Counted from the stretch's first letter, positions 8,669-16,711 are shown. The stretch: DNA of 33,964 nucleotides from an uncultured Prevotellaceae bacterium (GCA_902775075.1 CACYKX010000018.1:1-33964); one strand, 5' to 3'. The notes: generated from the letters alone by a model not told the origin. Numbers and translations: made by a program.

Positions 8669-9319
8669 CTATCTGAGTTTGGAATCTTTGATGAGTTTCG
8701 GACAGATCTTCTCAAATTCACACTTCTCACACATCGGATGCAGACTTTTGCAAACATAACGTCCATGAAGCAGCAGCCAATGGTGGGCTTTGGGAATAAT
8801 TTGTTCGGGGATGTGCTGCATCAGATAGTCTTCTACTTTGCGGGGAGTGTTGGCATCAGCAGGAACCAGTCCCATACGATGACTTACTCGATATACGTGG
8901 GTATCGACGGCCATCGTGGCCTTGCCAAACCATACCGCCTGAACAACATTCGCCGTCTTTCTTCCTACCCCAGGTAACTTGACCAACAGGTTGGGATCGC
9001 TGGGCACTTCGCCATGAAAATCACTCTCCAGCATACGACTCATCGCTACGAGATGCTTTGCCTTGGCATTGGGATAGCTCACCGATTGCACATATTCTAA
9101 CACATCTTCTACTTCGGCTTGAGCCATACTGTGTGCATCGGGATAACGGGCAAAAAGAGCTGGTGTTACCTCGTTGATACGTTTATCCGTGCATTGGGCA
9201 CTAAGCAGCGTAGCCACCAATAATTGAAAAGCGCTACCAAAATGTAGTTCGGTAGTTACATTTGGTAGCGCCTTCTCGAAATAATCCAGTATTACCTGGT
9301 ATCTTTCTTTTCTTGTCAT
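8669..9319 (-). CDS. nth: endonuclease III (DNA glycosylase/AP lyase)
   Basis: Base-excision repair enzyme that removes oxidised pyrimidines and nicks the abasic site. The product is 216 residues, close to E. coli Nth. It shows the helix-hairpin-helix LPGVGRKTANVV with catalytic Lys121, Asp139 in AVDTHVYRVSHRMGL, and the 4Fe-4S ligands Cys190, Cys197, Cys200 and Cys206 in the C-x6-C-x2-C-x5-C pattern. ATG 9319 is chosen; an in-frame GTG at 9331 would add only four residues (VDFD). It follows the OmpH-like gene by 34 bases on the same strand. Confidence 0.95.
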   Translation of the reverse strand: MTRKERYQVILDYFEKALPNVTTELHFGSAFQLLVATLLSAQCTDKRINEVTPALFARYPDAHSMAQAEVEDVLEYVQSVSYPNAKAKHLVAMSRMLESDFHGEVPSDPNLLVKLPGVGRKTANVVQAVWFGKATMAVDTHVYRVSHRMGLVPADANTPRKVEDYLMQHIPEQIIPKAHHWLLLHGRYVCKSLHPMCEKCEFEKICPKLIKDSKLR

Positions 9320-9353
9320 ATCAAAATCCACAAGGGATAATTATGCTTACCTC

Positions 9354-9956
9354 TTACTTCTTAGCAGCAGTTGCAACGCCACCTTTGTAAGCTTTGTTCA
9401 GACCAGCGATAACGTCGTTGGTGATGTCGTAAGCCTTATCAGCATAAAGCAGATTGTCACCGCTCTTGCTCAGGATGATACTATATTTCTTATCTTTATT
9501 GTATGCCTTCAGATAATTGGCAATACTGTCATGAAGAGCTTTGTTATACTTAGCAGTTTCTGCCTGGAACTCATTGCCCAAACGCTGCTGCAACCCCTGA
9601 AGATCAGCCTGCTGACGCTGCAAATTAGCCTGAATGGCCTCTGCCTGCTCACGGGTGTAAGCATTCTGCTGAATTTTCTGCTGGAAGTTTGCTGCAGCAG
9701 CCTGAAGCTGATTACCCTTATTGGCGATAGTCTTCTGGATATTGTCACTCTTCTTCTGGAGAAGATCAGAATACTCTTTAGCAAATGTGTACTGAGTCAT
9801 GATTGAATCAACCTCAACATAAGCGATTTTAAGATTAGCAGGAGCCTTGGCTGTTTCTGATGCAGGCTCTACTTGTGGCTGTGATTTGTTACATGATGTC
9901 ATGGCAAGCGCTGCAACTGCGGCAAATGCCAATGTTCCAAAAATGTTTTTCTTCAT
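9354..9956 (-). CDS. OmpH/Skp-family periplasmic chaperone-like lipoprotein
   Basis: A 200-residue protein with an SPII signal: MKKNIFGTLAFAAVAALAMT then SC, Cys22. After a Pro/Ala linker comes the OmpH core: LKIAYVEVDSIMTQY (the IAYVd start typical of Skp/OmpH), a long charged helical arm rich in Gln and Ala (about 65-145; coiled coil), and the C-terminal YSIILSKSGDNLLYADKAYDIT segment, the family's second core element. Skp-type proteins hold unfolded outer membrane proteins in the periplasm; here the lipid anchor would tether it to a membrane. Bacteroidota often carry several OmpH paralogues, so the exact role is uncertain. The neighbouring nth is functionally unrelated. Confidence 0.88.
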   Translation of the reverse strand: MKKNIFGTLAFAAVAALAMTSCNKSQPQVEPASETAKAPANLKIAYVEVDSIMTQYTFAKEYSDLLQKKSDNIQKTIANKGNQLQAAAANFQQKIQQNAYTREQAEAIQANLQRQQADLQGLQQRLGNEFQAETAKYNKALHDSIANYLKAYNKDKKYSIILSKSGDNLLYADKAYDITNDVIAGLNKAYKGGVATAAKK

Positions 9957-10050
9957 TGTATTTTAAACTTAATTTTTATACTTAATTGATTTAGAATCGT
10001 TTATCTATAGAATCTCTCATTTATAGAATTGCCTTCGCAAGGCATCAATC

Positions 10051-10245
10051 CTAATAAGCTCTGTTCTCTGCCCGAGCCTCTTTGTCCTGGTCGATAACGC
10101 AATGGATTCCTTGCTTTCTCAACCCAGGATTGTCATGTACATGCTGTGAGGAGAACTTGCCGTTCTTCTTGAATAATAATTTCACAGACAGTAAAGCTAT
10201 ACTGATAGCAATTATTAACACGCTTAATAGTAGAGTTTCTAACAT
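10051..10245 (-). CDS. small conserved-looking membrane protein
   Basis: A 64-residue protein with one N-terminal membrane helix (LETLLLSVLIIAISIALLSV) and then a basic-to-polar tail: KLLFKKNGKFSSQHVHDN, GLRKQGIHCVIDQDKEA. I recall similar small proteins in Prevotella and Bacteroides with the KNGKFSS-H-H-DN and RKQGIHC patterns, with no known function. It has its own promoter, one of the best in the window: TTTTG at 10314-10318 and TATCTTTG at 10287-10294, minus strand, 19 bases apart. The His and Cys in the tail (HVH, HC) could bind metal, which is speculation. Confidence 0.75.
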   Translation of the reverse strand: MLETLLLSVLIIAISIALLSVKLLFKKNGKFSSQHVHDNPGLRKQGIHCVIDQDKEARAENRAY

Positions 10246-10251
10246 TTTTAT

Positions 10252-10259
10252 TACTTTTG
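10252..10259 (+). promoter_or_regulatory. -7 box TACTTTTG, possible pepD promoter
   Basis: Exact TAnnTTTG match 86 bases upstream of pepD, lying inside the leader of the divergent small gene. No clear -33 element. Confidence 0.45.
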
Positions 10260-10286
10260 CAATGACTTTTCAGACAATTAACACCG

Positions 10287-10318
10287 CAAAGATAGTGTTT
10301 TTATGCAAATTGACAAAA
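10287..10318 (-). promoter_or_regulatory. promoter of the 64-residue membrane protein
   Basis: On the minus strand, TTTTG (10318 to 10314), 19 bases, then TATCTTTG (10294 to 10287). This matches the Bacteroidota -33/-7 consensus closely and puts the start about 35 bases ahead of the ATG at 10245. It overlaps the region from which pepD is probably transcribed in the other direction. Confidence 0.75.
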
Positions 10319-10344
10319 TAAAATAACTTAAATAAAGTAATAAA

Positions 10345-11796
10345 ATGGAGAAAAAGGATTTAAAACCTGCTTGTGTCTTTGAGCAGTTTGCTAAAATCAA
10401 CCAGATTCCTCGCCCTTCTAAGCATGAGGAAAATATGATTGAGTATCTTAAAGAATTCGGAAAATCACATAATCTTGAAACTATCGTCGACGAAACCGGT
10501 AATGTCATCATTCGTAAAGCTGCCACACCTGGTTTCGAGAACAAACCTATGGTAGCTATGCAGAGCCATATGGATATGGTTTGCGACAAACTCGTGGACG
10601 TAGATTTCGACTTCCATAAGGATGCCATCCAAACTTATATCGAAGGGGAATGGCTGTGCGCTAAGGGTACTACTCTAGGTGCTGATGATGGTATTGGCTG
10701 TGCTATAGAACTTGCTATTCTTGCTAGCAACGACATCGAGCACGGTCCTGTAGAGTGTGTTTTCACTCGCGATGAGGAAACTGGTCTTACAGGTGCTTTC
10801 GGTATGAAGAGCGGTTTCATGCAGAGTAAGTATCTTATCAATCTCGACTCTGAGGATGAAGGTCAGATTTTCGTAAGTTGTGCCGGTGGTATCAACACTG
10901 TAGCTACTTTCAACTATAGGCGTGAAGATGCACCTCAGGATTACTTCTTCCTGGAGGCTTCTGTCAAAGGTTTGAACGGTGGTCACTCTGGTGATGACAT
11001 CAACAAGAAGCGTGCTAATGCTATCAAGATTATGGCTCGTTTCCTTTACTTGGAGCAGGACAAGATGGATTTACGCCTCGCTCAATGGAATTCTGGTAAG
11101 ATGCACAATGCTATTCCTCGTGATGGTAAGATTCTCTTCGCTGTTCCTGCAGATAAGAAAGAGGAAGTAAAGGCAGACTGGAATGTCTTCTCTAAGGATG
11201 TTGAGGATGAGTTCCATGTTACTGATACCAACATGGTATGGAACTTAGCTAGTGCAGATGCTCAGACCGTATTGCCAAAGCAGGTTTCTCACAATTTGAT
11301 TCTTGCATTACAGGCAGTAGACAACGGTCCTTTGACTAACTGTCAGGACGAAGCCATCGCTTGGATGGTTGAAACTTCTAGCAATGTGGCAAGTATCGCA
11401 ACCGGCGAGGATAAAGCTGAAATCGTAAGTAGCCAGCGTTCTAACGTAATGAGCAACCTCAAGAACATGAGCAACTCTATACGTGCAACATTTGAGTTGG
11501 CTGGCGCTGAGGTTCTGCAAAACGATGGCTATCCTGCATGGAAGATGAATCCAAACAGCGAACTTGTCAAGATTACGGTAGAAGCTTACAAGAAGCTTTT
11601 CAATAAGGAACCTAAGGTTCTCGGTATCCATGCTGGTCTTGAGTGCGGACTCTTCAGCGAGAAATATCCAGAACTCGACATGGTAAGTTTTGGCCCTACT
11701 CTCCGCAATGTTCATACACCGGATGAGAAACTTCTTATCCCTACTGTTCAGATGGTATGGGATCATCTACTTCTCATCTTGAAGAATATCGACTAA
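10345..11796 (+). CDS. pepD: aminoacyl-histidine dipeptidase (M20 family)
   Basis: Di-zinc dipeptidase of the PepD/carnosinase group that cleaves Xaa-His and related dipeptides in the cytosol. The 483-residue length fits bacterial PepD. Metal ligands and active-site segments are present: AMQSHMDMVCDK (His75, Asp77), LGADDGIGCA (bridging Asp about 114-115), TRDEETGLTGAFGM (catalytic and ligand Glu about 144-145), LINLDSEDEGQIFVSCAGG, and the lid segment GGHSGDDINKKRANA. Near the C-terminus, GIHAGLECGLFSEKYP supplies the last His and Glu. A Cof-type HAD gene follows four bases after the stop, indicating one transcript. Confidence 0.96.
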   Translation: MEKKDLKPACVFEQFAKINQIPRPSKHEENMIEYLKEFGKSHNLETIVDETGNVIIRKAATPGFENKPMVAMQSHMDMVCDKLVDVDFDFHKDAIQTYIEGEWLCAKGTTLGADDGIGCAIELAILASNDIEHGPVECVFTRDEETGLTGAFGMKSGFMQSKYLINLDSEDEGQIFVSCAGGINTVATFNYRREDAPQDYFFLEASVKGLNGGHSGDDINKKRANAIKIMARFLYLEQDKMDLRLAQWNSGKMHNAIPRDGKILFAVPADKKEEVKADWNVFSKDVEDEFHVTDTNMVWNLASADAQTVLPKQVSHNLILALQAVDNGPLTNCQDEAIAWMVETSSNVASIATGEDKAEIVSSQRSNVMSNLKNMSNSIRATFELAGAEVLQNDGYPAWKMNPNSELVKITVEAYKKLFNKEPKVLGIHAGLECGLFSEKYPELDMVSFGPTLRNVHTPDEKLLIPTVQMVWDHLLLILKNID

Positions 11797-11800
11797 GCTG

Positions 11801-12613
11801 ATGAAATATAAGATGATTGTGCTCGACTTAGACGGCACACTTACCAACGATAAGAAGAAAATCACTCCTAAAACCAAGACTGCGCTCATGAGGGCGCAGT
11901 CGCTTGGTATTAGGGTGGTATTGGCTTCAGGACGACCTACCTATGGCATCACCAAACTTGCTGATGAACTTGAGATAGAGAAGCATGGCGGCTTTATCCT
12001 AGCCTTTAACGGAGAAAAGATAACTGATTGTGAATCAGGTAAGGTGGTGTTCGAACAGAAACTCGATGAAGAACTCGTGCCTACACTCTACAATGCGGCC
12101 ATGAAGGCTGGCATGCAGATTCTTACTTATCAGGGCGAGGGTATCGCGGCTACTGAAAAAGATAACAAGTATGTTCTGGAAGAGGCTTTTATCAATAAAA
12201 TGCCTGTAACACTTTACGATGATTTCCTAAATCAGATAGAATATCCTATCAATAAATGTCTTATTGTGGGCGACCCTACCCCATTACACGAATTGGAATT
12301 GGAATTAGCTCACCAAATGGAGGGCAAAATGAATATCTATCGTTCGGCAGCTTTCTTCCTTGAATGTGTACCTTTGGGTATCGATAAGGCACAATCACTA
12401 AACAGATTGATTGGTAGTTTGGGAATCACCCGTGATGAGATTATCGCTTGTGGTGACGGATACAATGACAAGAGTATGATAGAATTTGCCGGATTGGGTG
12501 TCGCTATGGCAAATGCTTCACGCGAAGTACAGGATTCTGCAGATTACATCACATATTCTAATGAAGAGGACGGAGTGGCTCATGTTGTAGAGAAATTTAT
12601 TCTGAACGCATAG
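11801..12613 (+). CDS. Cof-type HAD-IIB phosphatase
   Basis: A 270-residue HAD-superfamily hydrolase. Motif I is VLDLDGTL with nucleophile Asp9 and acid/base Asp11; motif II lies in VVLASGRPTYG; motif III and IV correspond to the conserved Lys near KAQSLNRL and ACGDGYNDKSMIEFAGLGVAMANA. The large cap domain between about 85 and 190 is of the IIB type. Members dephosphorylate sugar phosphates, flavin precursors or pyridoxal phosphate; the substrate cannot be read from sequence. It begins four bases after pepD and is followed by a clear terminator at 12674-12711, so the unit is pepD-HAD. Confidence 0.93.
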   Translation: MKYKMIVLDLDGTLTNDKKKITPKTKTALMRAQSLGIRVVLASGRPTYGITKLADELEIEKHGGFILAFNGEKITDCESGKVVFEQKLDEELVPTLYNAAMKAGMQILTYQGEGIAATEKDNKYVLEEAFINKMPVTLYDDFLNQIEYPINKCLIVGDPTPLHELELELAHQMEGKMNIYRSAAFFLECVPLGIDKAQSLNRLIGSLGITRDEIIACGDGYNDKSMIEFAGLGVAMANASREVQDSADYITYSNEEDGVAHVVEKFILNA

Positions 12614-12673
12614 TCATATTGATTCTGTTGTGAATTATCATTCGATATTCTCTTCATGAATAAAATTGTTCAA

Positions 12674-12711
12674 AATGTCGGAACAAGCTCATAAAGAGTT
12701 CTTCCGACATT
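12674..12711 (+). terminator. terminator after the pepD-HAD unit
   Basis: A 10-bp stem, AATGTCGGAA 12674-12683 with TTCCGACATT 12702-12711, and an 18-base loop that can form an inner CTC/GAG pair. It is followed by the T-rich TATTATTTTGTTACTTTTTT. Confidence 0.8.
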
Positions 12712-12774
12712 ATTATTTTGTTACTTTTTTAATATTTTTTCTACAAAAAAAGCAACCAATTAGAAAAAAATATC

Positions 12775-12782
12775 TATATTTG
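12775..12782 (+). promoter_or_regulatory. -7 box TATATTTG
   Basis: Exact TAnnTTTG match 69 bases upstream of ATG 12851, after the terminator at 12674-12711, so the next gene is its own unit. The -33 region is A-rich without TTTG. Confidence 0.55.
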
Positions 12783-12850
12783 CAATATAACTCTTTGAGA
12801 TTAGTACACTAAATCATCAACTCGCTTCTGCGAATAGATTGACTAAAGAC

Positions 12851-13093
12851 ATGAGAATATTTGCGAAATTCATATTAATAACGTGTAGTTTTTTCTTTGG
12901 ATTTGTTATCTTTGAAAGAATTGCAAACGGAATAGACGATCATTTTGTGATTTCTATTTTAGCTATTATCTTAGGCTGTATCTTAGTTCACGAACATTTG
13001 GGTAGAGAAATGGAGATGAACGAACTAGATGACACCATTCTAAAAAACATCAAAAACATGAAAAATGAAGAAAAGAAGAAAGCAAAGAACTAA
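12851..13093 (+). CDS. small two-helix membrane protein
   Basis: An 80-residue protein from ATG 12851. A TTG at 12839 is in frame but adds only four residues. Two hydrophobic helices (FAKFILITCSFFFGFVIF and FVISILAIILGCILVHE) are linked by a short polar turn (ERIANGIDDH), and the Lys-rich tail (KNIKNMKNEEKKKAKN) should stay in the cytosol. It is a single-gene unit between a terminator and the DASS promoter. No family recognised. Small hydrophobic proteins of this shape act in stress response or as accessory subunits, but nothing here decides. Confidence 0.65.
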   Translation: MRIFAKFILITCSFFFGFVIFERIANGIDDHFVISILAIILGCILVHEHLGREMEMNELDDTILKNIKNMKNEEKKKAKN

Positions 13094-13127
13094 GTGTCTT
13101 TGAAAAGGCACCTTACAATGATATATA

Positions 13128-13154
13128 TCGGCAACTCATGTGTAGCTTTGCCGA
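13128..13154. other. hairpin between two rightward genes
   Basis: TCGGCAA 13128-13134 pairs with TTGCCGA 13148-13154 around a 13-base loop. No T-run follows directly (GTCAAAATAAAATAGC), so it would be a poor intrinsic terminator. A second, imperfect hairpin (GTGTCTTT with AAAGGCAC) lies at 13094-13111. Confidence 0.4.
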
Positions 13155-13211
13155 GTCAAAATAAAATAGCATTTTTCTAGCAATTTATTTTTTTATTCGC
13201 AAAAAAAGTGC

Positions 13212-13219
13212 TATTTTTG
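13212..13219 (+). promoter_or_regulatory. -7 box TATTTTTG for the DASS transporter
   Basis: Exact TAnnTTTG match 55 bases upstream of the transporter ATG. The upstream sequence is A/T-rich without a clear -33 element. Confidence 0.55.
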
Positions 13220-13273
13220 CTTTTTTACGATATGAAACTAACACATTTTATATTAACCCAAATAATTTAAAAC

Positions 13274-14734
13274 ATGGAAAATCCCGTAGAAAAAGTACTT
13301 ACAGGCGATTTCAACAAGCGTAAGGGTGTGATGTTCCTCATCGTAGCCTTGCTTACACTTTTCATCTGGAATATGCCTACCGACTGGTTTGGTATTGATA
13401 ACCTCACCATTGTACAGCAACGAGTAATTGCCATCTTCGTTATGGCTGTCTTATTATGGCTCACAGAGGCAATCCCCGCATGGGCGACTTCTGTAACCAT
13501 CATCTTTGTATTACTCTTCTGTGTAAGTGATTCGGCTTTCAACTTTCTTCAAGGTTCTGAGGGCTCTGCTGGCAAACTCCTCGACTATCAGGGCGTAATG
13601 GCATGTTTTGCCGACCCTACGATCATTCTCTTCCTAGGAGGTTTCATCCTTGCAATAGCAGCAACAAAAAGCAACCTCGACGTAAAGATGGCTCGGGCTA
13701 TGATTGCACCATTTGGCAAGAAATCAGAGAATGTATTGCTGGGATTCATACTTATCACCGGCATCTTCTCAATGTTTATCTCAAATACTGCGACAGCAGC
13801 AATGATGCTCACTTTCCTTACACCTGTATTCAAATCGCTCCCTGCCAGCGGCAAAGGCCGTATCGCACTAACCATGGCAATTCCCATCGGAGCTAACATC
13901 GGTGGTATGGGAACACCTATCGGTACACCTCCAAATGCTTTTGCCTATAAGACACTCGGTGATCTCGGCATGAACATCGGTTTCCATACATGGATGGCCA
14001 TCATGGTACCAATGGTCTTCGTCATGCTCATCGTAGCTTGGTATATCGTAAAAAAGCTCTTCCCTTTCTCAAAGAAAACTATTGAACTCGAAATCAGCGG
14101 TGACACAGAATGGAACTGGCGTACATGGGTTGTAGCCATCACATTCCTCGTAACCATCCTGTTATGGATTTTCGGCAAGGATTTGTTTGGTATCAACGCA
14201 AACACCGTAGCCATGCTTCCTATCGCCGTGTTTGCGTTTACAGGCGTCATCACATCAGAAGACTTGAAAGATATCGACTGGGAAGTCATCTGGATGGTAG
14301 CCGGTGGTTTTGCTCTCGGATTGGCCATGAATGGTACCGGATTGGCAGAAAATGCCGTGAAGAGTATTCCGTTCTCTCACTTTAATCCAATCATCATCCT
14401 TATCATGAGCGGACTTATCTGTTATCTCTTAAGTAATTTTATCTCAAATACCGCCACAGCAGCACTTCTCATCCCAATCCTAACGGTGGTATGTCATGGT
14501 ATGGGAGATAAACTATCTACCATCGGCGGTACACCCACTATAATCATCGGAATCGCAATAGCAGCAAGTTGCGCGATGATGCTTCCAATCTCAACACCAC
14601 CTAATGCCATTGCCTATTCCACCGGGCTCATCGAACAGAAAGATATGGCCAAGGCAGGTTCCATAGTAGGCGTTGTCAGCATGATCATCGGATACAGCGT
14701 ACTCATCGTATTCTGCAAATTAGGAATTTTATAG
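13274..14734 (+). CDS. DASS/SLC13-family sodium-coupled carboxylate transporter
   Basis: Inner membrane transporter of the divalent anion:Na+ symporter family, which takes up C4-dicarboxylates, citrate or related anions. It has 486 residues and about 11 hydrophobic segments. The two SNT signatures are visible (MFISNTATAAMML and SNFISNTATAALLIPI), each with its paired Pro-rich loop (IGGMGTPIGTPPNAFAY and MLPISTPPNAIAYSTG); together these form the inverted-repeat sodium and substrate sites in family structures. The early WLTEAIPAWATS motif is also characteristic. The gene is alone, with its own -7 box and a strong terminator. Gut Bacteroidota use succinate and fumarate heavily, so a dicarboxylate is the likely cargo, by inference. 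Confidence 0.93.
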   Translation: MENPVEKVLTGDFNKRKGVMFLIVALLTLFIWNMPTDWFGIDNLTIVQQRVIAIFVMAVLLWLTEAIPAWATSVTIIFVLLFCVSDSAFNFLQGSEGSAGKLLDYQGVMACFADPTIILFLGGFILAIAATKSNLDVKMARAMIAPFGKKSENVLLGFILITGIFSMFISNTATAAMMLTFLTPVFKSLPASGKGRIALTMAIPIGANIGGMGTPIGTPPNAFAYKTLGDLGMNIGFHTWMAIMVPMVFVMLIVAWYIVKKLFPFSKKTIELEISGDTEWNWRTWVVAITFLVTILLWIFGKDLFGINANTVAMLPIAVFAFTGVITSEDLKDIDWEVIWMVAGGFALGLAMNGTGLAENAVKSIPFSHFNPIIILIMSGLICYLLSNFISNTATAALLIPILTVVCHGMGDKLSTIGGTPTIIIGIAIAASCAMMLPISTPPNAIAYSTGLIEQKDMAKAGSIVGVVSMIIGYSVLIVFCKLGIL

Positions 14735-14752
14735 TTTGATTTAACATACATC

Positions 14753-14800
14753 CACATAAGAAAGCAGGAAAGTCATTTTTCTGCCTTCTTTTGTTATGTG
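14753..14800 (+). terminator. terminator after the DASS transporter
   Basis: Outer stem CACATAA 14753-14759 with TTATGTG 14794-14800 and an inner stem GCAGGAAA 14764-14771 with TTTTCTGC 14777-14784 (one G:T), loop GTCAT. A-rich sequence follows rather than a T-run; on the other strand that gives a T-run, so it may also stop leftward transcripts. Confidence 0.65.
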
Positions 14801-14892
14801 CAAGAAAAAAAATCTTTAACCATACAATAAAAGATAATAATGCGAGTTATCCATAAAGTGCAATTGCGAGAATACAAAAGAAATTCCGATTA

Positions 14893-14927
14893 TTTGACAA
14901 GATATTCATATATTTTTGTTATTTTTG
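14893..14927 (+). promoter_or_regulatory. promoter region of the sigma factor gene
   Basis: Two overlapping-register -7 boxes, TATTTTTG at 14911-14918 and at 14920-14927, with TTTG at 14893-14896. The spacings are 14 and 23 bases, both off the usual 19-21, so which box is used is unclear. The leader would be about 60-80 bases. Confidence 0.5.
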
Positions 14928-14994
14928 CATCCGCTATCAAAAAAATTAGTATCATCAATAGGATTTATATATAAAGAAACGCGAGGTAATGGGA

Positions 14995-15867
14995 ATGAGA
15001 CAATTAAAGATTAACAGAAGTATTACAAACCGTTCAAGCGAGGCACTAGACAAGTATCTCGCAGAGATTGCACGTGAACCTATGATTTCTGTCGACGAGG
15101 AGATAGAGCTCGCCGAACAAATTCGAAAAGGAGGAAGATTAGGCGAGCGCGCAAAGGAAAAATTGGTAAGAGCTAATTTGCGATTTGTAGTTTCTGTTGC
15201 CAAACAGTATCAACATCAAGGTCTTTCGCTTACCGACCTTATCGATGAAGGCAATATTGGTCTGGTCAAGGCTGCAGAGAAATTTGATGAAACCCGAGGC
15301 TTCAAGTTTATATCTTATGCTGTATGGTGGATACGACAAAGCATCATGCAAGCTATCGCAGAACAAAGTCGAATCGTAAGATTACCACTTAACCAAGTTG
15401 GCGCTGTAAGCAAAATCAGTCAGGCCACAAGCAAATTCGTTCAGGAGCACAACCGCCGTCCTTCTGTTCAGGAACTTGCAGAGATTCTTGACATGGACGA
15501 GATGAAAATTGAACAGAGTTTGAATGCCGACTCACATCATATGAGTATTGATGCACCTTTTGGTGATGATGACGACAATAGCATGGCCGACGTATTGGCC
15601 AGTGGCAGCGACTCAAGAACCGACCGTCAGGTTGACTTTGAGAGTATGACCATGGACCTTGACAAAGTATTGAAAGGTGTACTCAAAGACCGAGAACTTA
15701 AGATTCTGAAGGCTTGCTTCGGTATTGGTTGCCACGAGAAAGGCTTGGAGGAAATTGGTGAAGAGTTTGGACTTACTCGTGAGCGCGTTCGACAAATTCG
15801 CGAAAAGAGCATTGCCAAGATTCGTGAAAGTGGAAACGCTAAGATTCTGATGAAATATCTAGGGTAA
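14995..15867 (+). CDS. rpoD: primary RNA polymerase sigma factor (RpoD/SigA)
   Basis: The housekeeping sigma factor of Bacteroidota, which reads TTTG/TAnnTTTG promoters such as those across this window. The 290-residue product lacks region 1.1, as is normal in this phylum. Region 1.2 (SSEALDKYLAEIAREPMI), region 2 with the -10 recognition helix (GFKFISYAVWWIRQSIMQAI), region 3 (PLNQVGAVSKISQATSKF) and region 4.2 (GLTRERVRQIREKSIAKIR) are complete. ATG 14995 (MRQLKINRSITNRS) is preferred over ATG 14989 because the family begins MRQLKI and a GAGG lies eight bases upstream of 14995 but only two or three from 14989. Confidence 0.95.
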   Translation: MRQLKINRSITNRSSEALDKYLAEIAREPMISVDEEIELAEQIRKGGRLGERAKEKLVRANLRFVVSVAKQYQHQGLSLTDLIDEGNIGLVKAAEKFDETRGFKFISYAVWWIRQSIMQAIAEQSRIVRLPLNQVGAVSKISQATSKFVQEHNRRPSVQELAEILDMDEMKIEQSLNADSHHMSIDAPFGDDDDNSMADVLASGSDSRTDRQVDFESMTMDLDKVLKGVLKDRELKILKACFGIGCHEKGLEEIGEEFGLTRERVRQIREKSIAKIRESGNAKILMKYLG

Positions 15868-15899
15868 AACAAGATTTTTTGAAAAAACTTCGAAAAAAG

Positions 15900-15931
15900 T
15901 TTGGTAGTTTCAGAAAATCTTCCTACCTTTG
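15900..15931 (+). promoter_or_regulatory. consensus promoter of the tRNA-Arg pair
   Basis: TTTG 15900-15903, 20 bases, TACCTTTG 15924-15931. An almost ideal Bacteroidota promoter, 20 bases ahead of the first tRNA, as expected for a stable-RNA gene. Confidence 0.85.
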
Positions 15932-15951
15932 CACTCGCTTAAAAGAAATAA

Positions 15952-16025
15952 GGCTTCGTAGCTCAACTGAATAGAGCACTTGACTACGGATCAAGAGGTT
16001 CCGGGTTTGAATCCCAGCGAAGTCA
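15952..16025 (+). tRNA. tRNA-Arg (anticodon ACG), copy 1
   Basis: 74 nt with a complete cloverleaf: acceptor GGCTTCG with CGAAGTC (one G:U), D-stem GCTC/GAGC, anticodon stem CTTGA/TCAAG with loop CTACGGA giving anticodon ACG (A34 becomes inosine in known tRNAs of this kind), and T-loop GGTTTGAATCC. CCA is not encoded. It is identical to the copy 31 bases downstream. Confidence 0.96.
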
Positions 16026-16056
16026 CAAATTTCGAGATAGGCAATTATACAAGGAT

Positions 16057-16130
16057 GGCTTCGTAGCTCAACTGAATAGAGCACTTGACTACGGATCAAG
16101 AGGTTCCGGGTTTGAATCCCAGCGAAGTCA
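16057..16130 (+). tRNA. tRNA-Arg (anticodon ACG), copy 2
   Basis: Exact 74-nt duplicate of copy 1. The 31-base spacer between them holds no promoter box, so both come from one precursor starting at the 15924 promoter and ending at the terminator three bases downstream. Confidence 0.96.
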
Positions 16131-16132
16131 CA

Positions 16133-16166
16133 AAAAAGAGTTCGGACATTTGTTCGAACTCTTTTT
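16133..16166 (+). terminator. terminator of the tRNA-Arg unit
   Basis: A 12-bp stem, 16133-16144 with 16155-16166 (AAAAAGAGTTCG and its complement). It extends by three more pairs to a 4-base loop and is followed by a T-rich tail (TTTTTGTTTTCT across and past the stem). Confidence 0.9.
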
Positions 16167-16337
16167 GTTTTCTATCATCAATCACAACTTGTAGTAATCG
16201 ATCTATTCTTCTTATCTGGGGAGATAAGCACTATTCATCAAACCCATCTCTCAGTAAACGATTATTTTATTCTATAGAAATCAATGGAAGTGAGTTCAAA
16301 GAACCCACACCATCGATAAATATTGCAAAGGAAAGCC

Positions 16338-16706
16338 CTATTTCTGAGACTTCTCCCAATCATTCCATTCCTTCAAGGCCTCCTTCCAATCAGTCTGCTC
16401 ACCACTTTCGATAGCCTCCTTTTCACGTAAAGCTTCATCACGAGCCTTATCACGCGCACGCTTAGCCTTCATCGACTCTATCGTGGCATCATCGAGGATA
16501 CGGATGGCACCACGGTAAAGCGCATCATGCAACTCCTTCTCACCAAAAGCCTTACCAGGTTCATTGAAATCAGAGATATTGAATTCATAATTCACACGCA
16601 GATCGTGACGAATCAACTTCTGCTGAGCACGATTAGCCGAATTTTTCATTTTCAAAAGTTTGGCAATCTGCTCAAATTCATGTTGCGAAAACTTATTTCT
16701 ACCCAT
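16338..16706 (-). CDS. conserved-looking hypothetical protein, helical
   Basis: A 122-residue soluble protein from ATG 16706 (MGRNKFSQHEFEQIAKLL). The ATG at 16724 would start inside the preceding gene, and the chosen ATG lies five bases after that gene's stop, which suggests coupled translation. The first part is basic and helical with an N-R-Q-Q-K-IRHDLR stretch; the middle (NYEFNISDFNEPGKAFGEKELHDA) resembles proteins I recall from other Bacteroidales; the tail is a charged Lys/Arg/Glu helix (MKAKRARDKARDEAL). No known function. The basic helices could bind nucleic acid, but no recognised motif is present. Confidence 0.75.
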   Translation of the reverse strand: MGRNKFSQHEFEQIAKLLKMKNSANRAQQKLIRHDLRVNYEFNISDFNEPGKAFGEKELHDALYRGAIRILDDATIESMKAKRARDKARDEALREKEAIESGEQTDWKEALKEWNDWEKSQK

Positions 16707-16711
16707 GTATC

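Noticed and set aside
16085..16414. 109-codon plus-strand ORF
   Set aside because: It starts inside the second tRNA-Arg and runs through a terminator into the 3' end of a minus-strand gene.
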